Origin: Cordilura impudica
Taxonomy: Eukaryota; Arthropoda; Insecta; Diptera; Scathophagidae
Length of the DNA: 64,000 nucleotides
NCBI GenBank assembly: GCA_963682025.1
Contig: OY821517.1
Coordinates: 110,869,625-110,933,624 of the forward strand
Direction: 5' to 3'
Shown piece after piece: positions 57,618 through 64,000 of this stretch. The notes below the pieces were generated by a model. The model was given only the letters and a program-made list of their open reading frames with translations, had not been told where the DNA came from and made no database searches. The position numbers and the translations under genes were made by a program. Each line of letters opens with the position of its first letter. Within the stretch, counting starts at the first letter, position 1.

Positions 57618-59051
57618 TTTTTTATTAATTTGTTCTAAGAATGAGGAAGTAGGTTTACAAACCAGAAATGTAGCAAATATAGACCAACCAAAGTTGAGGT
57701 TCCAAAAAAAAATTCTGATCAGGGCCAAAAATATCTTTAAATAAAATAGTTTATACTGGTAAGTTATTCTATAAACTAATGTGAATATCCAAAGGTTGTT
57801 ACGTATGACAATAATGACTAAAATTTTGGTTTCGATGTATATATATATTTTTTTATATCAGGACTGTGTGAGTTGATCTCATCGGTGATATTTGAATGGA
57901 GACTAGATCTGAACATGCAACAAAATTCATTAAGCTCAATTCAAGCAAAAAGCAAGGAACGAAAGTAAAAATCCTAAAAAGCGCCAATTAAATGTGTATA
58001 AGAAATAAAATTATTTTTATTAATTAAAAAAAAAACTATATATTCACCCCTGTTCTTGAAACCACTATCACAAAAAAAAACTCGTAAATGAAAAAATTCT
58101 TAAATCTGCGAGTTTTTTGCTGTTCTCTAATTTCAATAAGAATATTTTTTCTCGTTTTAAATCACATAGAAAAGGCTTTGTGAAATCAAAACAAATGCCC
58201 TTTTTTTCTACTAAGCAGATCTTAGGAGATAAAAAAACTAATTGATATTTTAACTCTAACATGTTTTTTATTGAACCTTGTCATTATTTTAAAATATTAG
58301 ACATTAATTTTATAAAAAAAACGATTTTAAAAAACGTCTACATTTTGCGCTGATTCAAAAAAAAAAACTCGTAATAAATGGTCGATGTTAATAAAACACA
58401 CTTTTTGCGATGATGCTGTTCTATAACTATAATAAAAACTTTTTATTTACACAATCTATTTTCCATTATAATTTTTTCAATTATAACATTCTTTATGCAC
58501 AAATTATTGCAAATAAAGGAATTAAAAAAAATTTTTTTCATCAAATCATATATTTTTATTTTTTTGCATATGTTCGAAACGGTAGTGATGCCAGTCAAAT
58601 CCAATTTATTTGAATATCGACATTTTTTTGGTGATGCCTAACTTTTAAAAAAAAGTCATTTTTAATTGAATGAAATTGAAGAACAAAAACCATTAAATGA
58701 ACAAATAAGTTGTTATCTTAAAAGGAAATATTTGTCTTTATACTTTTTCTATTAACTTAAGAAAAAACATGCACAAAATACTTAAAAGTTTTTTGTGAAA
58801 CTGAATAAAGAACCATATGGCACCTCGGTTTCTAGATAACATATGTTCTTAACTCAAACATATGGTTCTTAACTCAAACATATGTTTCCATTAAATAAAT
58901 AAAAAAAGTGGTTTCAAGAAACCCAAAATTTCAATTTCATGTGATTTCAAATTCACTCTTATTCAAATAACAACGTTTCAAGAACAGGGCTGATTATTTG
59001 CAAGTTTGAAACCATTTAGTTCCTTATGAAAAGGCCAAAGAGTATAGAAAT
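57618..59051. other. Non-coding, small local duplications only
   Basis: AAACTCGTAAATG... near 58076 and AAACTCGTAATAAATGG near 58365 repeat a short phrase. TATGGTTCTTAACTCAAACA repeats in tandem at 58845-58875. There is no gene. Confidence 0.5.
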
Positions 59052-59665
59052 AACAAGCAAGTTAGAAAATTATAATCGGTATAGACCGAACCCACAATAT
59101 CCTATACCAAATAATTGGATACAGAAAATAAGCATAAACCATATTTGAGTAGCATTGTAATTATTTTTTATCTGCAGATTTATACATGGCGGGTAGATGA
59201 AAATATGGTCCGATCCTGACCATATTTGGTAAGGTAATTAATTTTTTGCAAGTACATACACAAACCAAATATTTGAAATATCAGTGCAATAATCTTGTTT
59301 TTTGATAGACTTATGTGGTCATCGGGAAGCAGCATTATATGCGGGCCATGACTAAGAAATCTGTTACAGGGTTCGTTTGTGGAATCCTGATTTGTGGATG
59401 TAATAAACACACACATACCCAGTTTGACTGAGACCTTATGATAATTTGGATCTCATTGGCAATCTAATTCGATTTCATAGGAGTCATTTGTATAGGGGCT
59501 CAATCTAAACAAGCGCCGATTTTTACGAATTTCCACAGCGGACGTTCTATGGCTTTTAAAAGCTTATACGCATAATTTTGTCAAAATTCATTAATATTTG
59601 CGACCAGAAATTTGCTTACAAAATTTACATGGACACACAAACGAACGAACGGTTGTGGTTACAAG
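59052..59665 (-). repeat. DINE-1/HINE-like repeat, reverse
   Basis: It begins AACAAGCAAGTTAGAAAATT, followed by TATAATCGGTATAGACCGAA (hairpin remnant) and AATATCCTATACC. Near 59626-59652 is TTACATGGACACACAAACGA, the reversed microsatellite region. The head has decayed. Confidence 0.7.
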
Positions 59666-62035
59666 CATGAGCATAAAATCATTATGCACTGCATACCTGT
59701 TCATGTTCAAATAAAAGCGTGTCATTTTTTTTAGAGAATAAATTTAAATGTTAATCCAATTACGCCTCTGACAGGGGTGTGGTTATCTCTTGAGTACCTT
59801 TAAAGAACAGCTAACTTGTATGTGTATATTTGCCGCCTCTTTGCATAAAATCGAAGTGAAATATAGTTGGGACAAATGCTAACCATTACTTGTAGCCTTC
59901 TAATTCATCGACAATTGAATTTGAATCCAGTGATTACGGCTACTGGATTATAACATTTTTATAATATAATTTTCATAATATAATTTTTTTTTTTTGTTGA
60001 TCACACTTAGTTTAATTTTTATATCCTCCACATCAATGCACAGGGAGTATATATAAAATGAAATTATCACTTCGTTTTAACTAATTATAAAAAAATTCTG
60101 GACCCCGTAAAATATATATTTATTTGATCCTTATAATAAGCGCAACTGATGTAGCGAATCGTTGTTCATTCCGTCCTTGTAAACCATGATTACCACCTTA
60201 ATTTGTTAAATGGTCTGGTAATTATAATTTAATGAAAAGGTAAGACCTCCTTGGAAAATATGAATTTCTGTTGTTACTGTTATTATTATAAATTTTGTAT
60301 TTTGTATGTGGTTACTGCAATTGCTTTTGTATGGTGATCGGTAGAGTTGTAGTATTTACTTTATAAGTGGTAATATATGGTTAAAACTCTTCATTAGGAA
60401 ATTTATTAAAAATTATTTCTTTAACACTCACGTTAATAACACGTTCAATTATTTGACGGATATCGTGTGAATTTGATTTTTTCAATTGAGTTTAATTTTT
60501 TGTTTAAAGAAATAGCTTTAAATATAAAGTGTTATATATATTAAACTTATACAGAAAACTTGGATGCAGATATTTGTTGTACAGCCTTTCAATTTTGAAA
60601 ATATTTGAAACAATAAACATTTTGAGATTTATTTGTATATTCGTTAAAAAAAAATGTTAAAAAAAGTATTGCATTTATGAAGATCTTCACCCTTCTGAAT
60701 CCCTTGGATATGTGCCCTTCCTATGATCCTTTCTAAACAAAATTTCATATTTAATATAGGAAATTGATTTGCTTTATTGTTTTCTTATTTAGTATAATAA
60801 AAAATTATTAAACTATATAAATAAGCCCTTCCTGAGCAATTATTAAAAAAACATGTATATAAAATAAAATTAAATTTGAAATTCAGCTTTTTTTTAAATA
60901 ATAAAATAGTAGTTATATTTTTAATACTAATGTTTAGAAATTTAAAAATTTGTGTAACAATTTATATATACTTTAAAAGAGTCACATTTAGTGGAATAAT
61001 TATTTGAATTCCTTCCATGTTTACAAAAAAAAACCGCTGTCGTTTATTTGGTAAGTTACTGGACAATGGTGTATTTGTGCTATTTAGTTAAGAACATTGC
61101 GGGGCACCTATGAGATCATTTTGCTCTTGAATATTTCTAACAAGATTTATTGCTGGTGGTCCATGTGGCAAAACCTTTTTTCGCAAAATATGCTTATTTA
61201 TTGGATGACCTCTAAGTTATACTAGATAAAGCCTGCATCCGAAGATTTTATTGAAATTCCAGTCAGGATTAATATTAGTCCATATAAGTAGGAGTTATAT
61301 GCTGATACATCTATCATATTTTAAAATAATGCAATAAGCCATCGCATAGTCATGCGCTTACATGTGTAATTAGCAAGTAGTTGGTGAAACGCATCAGTTC
61401 CAGCTTTATTTTGGTTGCAATGATGTATTACTTCAGGTTTTTTTCGTAGTCTCTCTTTAATCCAAGTCATTAAAAAATAAAAATAATAGCTGTATATACT
61501 ACTGCATGATTAAAATTTAAGCGGTCCAATACCACTGTAATTAAATTTGTCTGTCAACTTTTATAAAATATGTGACGGTGATCAGTTTTGCTCTTCACTG
61601 TAGCAAAAGAATTTCTGGTACAAGCAGAAATAAGAAAGAAGAAAAAAAATATAATAACCTTGATCTTGAAATTATTTTCAAGTTCAAGTATGTACATGTA
61701 AACAACACCTTATATGGTAATATGTTGATGGCAAAAATTTTTGGTTCTATTTTTGCAAACTGATTATGGCGCGTTTTTTTTTCTCTTCATTGTGTTGTAT
61801 TAAATCATGAACTCATTCATATGCAATCATGCTGGTCAAACCACGTATTTTCTTGTATTGATCTCTCTTGCTCTCATAGTCATATATGAGTGGGCGTGTT
61901 ATAAATACTAGAGAATATTATGAATGAATATGAATGTTCTCCATGAATTGGTGGTGATTTTTTTTTTATAAACAGGTTTTTATCTGGAGATGAATGAATG
62001 AAGATGAGAGGGTTAATATAATAAAGTTAAATTTG
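59666..62035. other. No recognisable feature
   Basis: AT-rich sequence. The 61572-61763 open frame is low complexity without a domain. Confidence 0.5.
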
Positions 62036-64000
62036 AATCGAGGAGTTGAAATGTAGTCGCGAAAGTAAAAGGTTGAGGAAAAACCTCCAAAAAGATTTAA
62101 GTTAAAAATTAAATTTTAAGAAAATTAAAAAATTAAGAAAATTAAATATTTAAGAATTAAAGAAAGAAAGAATGTTTAAAGAAATTTAAAATTAAAATTA
62201 GTGACATTAGGAGTTGAATTTTGATTTTTGAATAAGAAGGTTGCGGAAAAACCTTATAACAAAATTAACATTAAGTTCTAAAATAAGTGTTTAGAAAAAT
62301 TTAAGTTTAAAAAAAAAAAATTAAGTTTAATAAAAAAAAATTAAAGTTTAAGAAAACTAAAAATTAAGAAAATTAAATATTTAAGAAAGAAAGTGTAAAA
62401 GTTTAGAAATAAAAACAAATAAAAATTAACTAAACTTTAAGAAAAAAGAACTAGATTTTATTGACATTGTAAAAGTTAAGAAATAAAAAGAAACTTAAAA
62501 TAAACTTTAAGAAAGAAATAAACTTTACATGTGGCATGTGAATTTAAAAAAAATATTTTGTGTTAATAAAATGTTTGTTTGTGCTAAAGAAAACGTTCGA
62601 GCAAAATTTGCAATTGCCGACGCAGTTTCTGAATCTATTTGATTTGTTTTTTTTTTTTTTTGACGAACGTACTGGTGCAATCAACTATAATTACAAACAA
62701 CCACCAGCTACTCAGAATATTAAATTTATTAAATAAACAATTCATAAGAAAACTAAAAACTCAAACGTAGAAAAAAATTACAACTATTCATAAGTTTATG
62801 TTAAATTATCGTCAATAACTATTAAATAATATCATCATTAAAATTATTTTGTTAAATCCGCAATTAATGCTCATCTTTATTAATACGAAGAATTCATCGT
62901 AAAATTTCAATGGAATAAAAAAAGAAAACTTAACTTTGGCCAACTTTTTCCAATGGCGAGACACAACCACGGCGTCCGGCGGCAACAGCTTCATCTGTAC
63001 TACCATATGGCGGTAATTAAAAGAAACTAATTAAAATGTTTTATTAAATCTGAATTAAATAAAAAAAAAAATTTCCTAAGATTTGTCTAACTATAAATTA
63101 AAATTATCTTTAAAGATTTTTCTAATTATAAATCAAAATTTTTTTCTAAATATAAATTTAAACTAAAATTTTTCTACGTTAATAAAATTGACTAAATATA
63201 AAATTTAACTAAAAGCTTTCTAAATTAAGAACTTTGCTATATATATAAAATTAAACTAAAAAATCTTCCTAAATGAAAATAAAATTGAGCTAAGATTAAA
63301 AATTATAATAAGAAATATAATTTAGCTAAAATTAAAATTTTGCTGTAAAGAAAATTTTTCTAAATTTAAATTCAAAACGAAATTAAAATCACCAAAATAA
63401 TAATTTTTATATATTTATAATTACTGTAAAATTAAAAATTAACCAAAACTTAAAATTATACTAAATTTAAGAATATTTACAAAAGGGTACCATATTTAAA
63501 AAAAAAAAAAACAAATATTTTTTTTTTTTGGTTAAAGTTAAAATTAAAACTAAATTTAATTTAAAATATTATTATTATTCTGTAGTGCTAAAATTCAAAT
63601 TGAGCTAAAAATTAAAATATTATTAAAAGCAAAATTTTTCTAAATTAAATAGCGCTAAATATAAATTGTGCAAAAATAGTGCTAAATTCAAATTGATAAA
63701 GTTAAAATTTTGTTAAAATTAAAATTTTACTAAAATTTAAAAATTTTCCTAAATTTGAAAATTTTCCTAAATTTAAAATTTCCCTAAAATCAAATTCAGC
63801 TAAATTTAAGATTTTGTTAAAGTTGAATTTTTCTAAAATTTAAAAATTACAGCTAAAATTTTTCTAAATTTAGATTAAAACTAAATTAAAAAGTCTTTTA
63901 ATATAAAATTAAACTTAAAATTTTTTTAGGTAAAATTTTGCGATAATATAAAAAAAATAATAAAATAAATTTTGATAATTATAATTTAAATTTATAACCT
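62036..64000. repeat. Very AT-rich quasi-repetitive tract
   Basis: From about 62090 the sequence is built of AAATTAAG, TTTAAGAAAATTAAA and, after 63050, (C)TAAATTTAAAATTTTnCTAAA-like words in irregular array, continuing to the window edge. Two imperfect copies of a phrase with AGGAGTTGAA...AGGTTG(A/C)GGAAAAACCT occur at 62040-62090 and 62210-62265, about 170 bp apart. An island of ordinary composition (62560-63010, with GGCGTCCGGCGGCAACAGC) interrupts it; I cannot assign that island. Confidence 0.6.

Overview
The window looks like repeat-dense, AT-rich intergenic or heterochromatic DNA from a fly. The evidence for Diptera, probably a calyptrate or other schizophoran fly, is indirect. A DINE-1/HINE-like repeat recurs, with an inverted 'ATACCCTATACC' near each end, a (GTCY)n microsatellite and a tail ending 'TTCTTACTTGTTT'. 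Fly-type Helitrons, piggyBac-, Transib- and mariner-type relics are also present. I found no host protein-coding gene, rRNA or functional tRNA. Every coding stretch I can identify belongs to a transposable element, and every one is broken or carries a damaged catalytic site.

Layout. 0-6.5 kb: unassigned sequence, two degenerate reverse HINE-like copies, one possible tRNA-derived SINE. 6.5-11.9 kb: a Helitron nest. A reverse Helitron faces a tandem block of three forward Helitrons (5' ends at 8208, 9342 and 9790; 3' CTAG ends at 9789 and 11586). The block sits inside a short inverted-repeat element whose uninterrupted paralogue lies at 23.2-23.6 kb. The last Helitron carries a wrecked PIF1-type helicase and two CTCF-like motifs. 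11.9-12.4 kb: a foldback element. 12.9-16.9 kb: a HINE copy and AT-rich sequence. 17.0-19.8 kb: a complete 2.8-kb transposon with 591-bp inverted repeats and a near-intact DDE-like transposase pseudogene of a family I cannot assign. 21.6-25.6 kb: a 4-kb inverted-repeat structure. 26.0-30.8 kb: Tc1-like and mariner-like relics and an internally deleted piggyBac element.

33.7-39.3 kb and 43.6-49.9 kb: two intervals bounded by related inverted termini beginning CAGA(T/G)TGG and CACA(G/C)TGG. One holds a C-terminal transposase fragment resembling the Transib/RAG1 core segment that carries the catalytic glutamate; the other holds an N-terminal fragment. I read both as Transib-like elements. The first has been invaded by a MITE and a 5'-truncated LINE whose reverse transcriptase lost its first catalytic Asp. 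The second contains a recent ~1.65-kb tandem duplication that already included a piggyBac fragment. 39.4-42.9 kb: a HINE, a foldback repeat and a second piggyBac-like element. 51.4-53.7 kb: an hAT-like MITE with an 8-bp target duplication, a ~65-bp tandem repeat and a third piggyBac relic. 54-62 kb: mostly unremarkable, with two HINE copies. 62.0-64.0 kb: a very AT-rich, quasi-repetitive tract.

The elements do not form a pathway; the window is a stratified record of insertions. Its most useful content is the nesting order, the paralogous empty site that dates the Helitron block relative to its host repeat, and the Transib-like pair.
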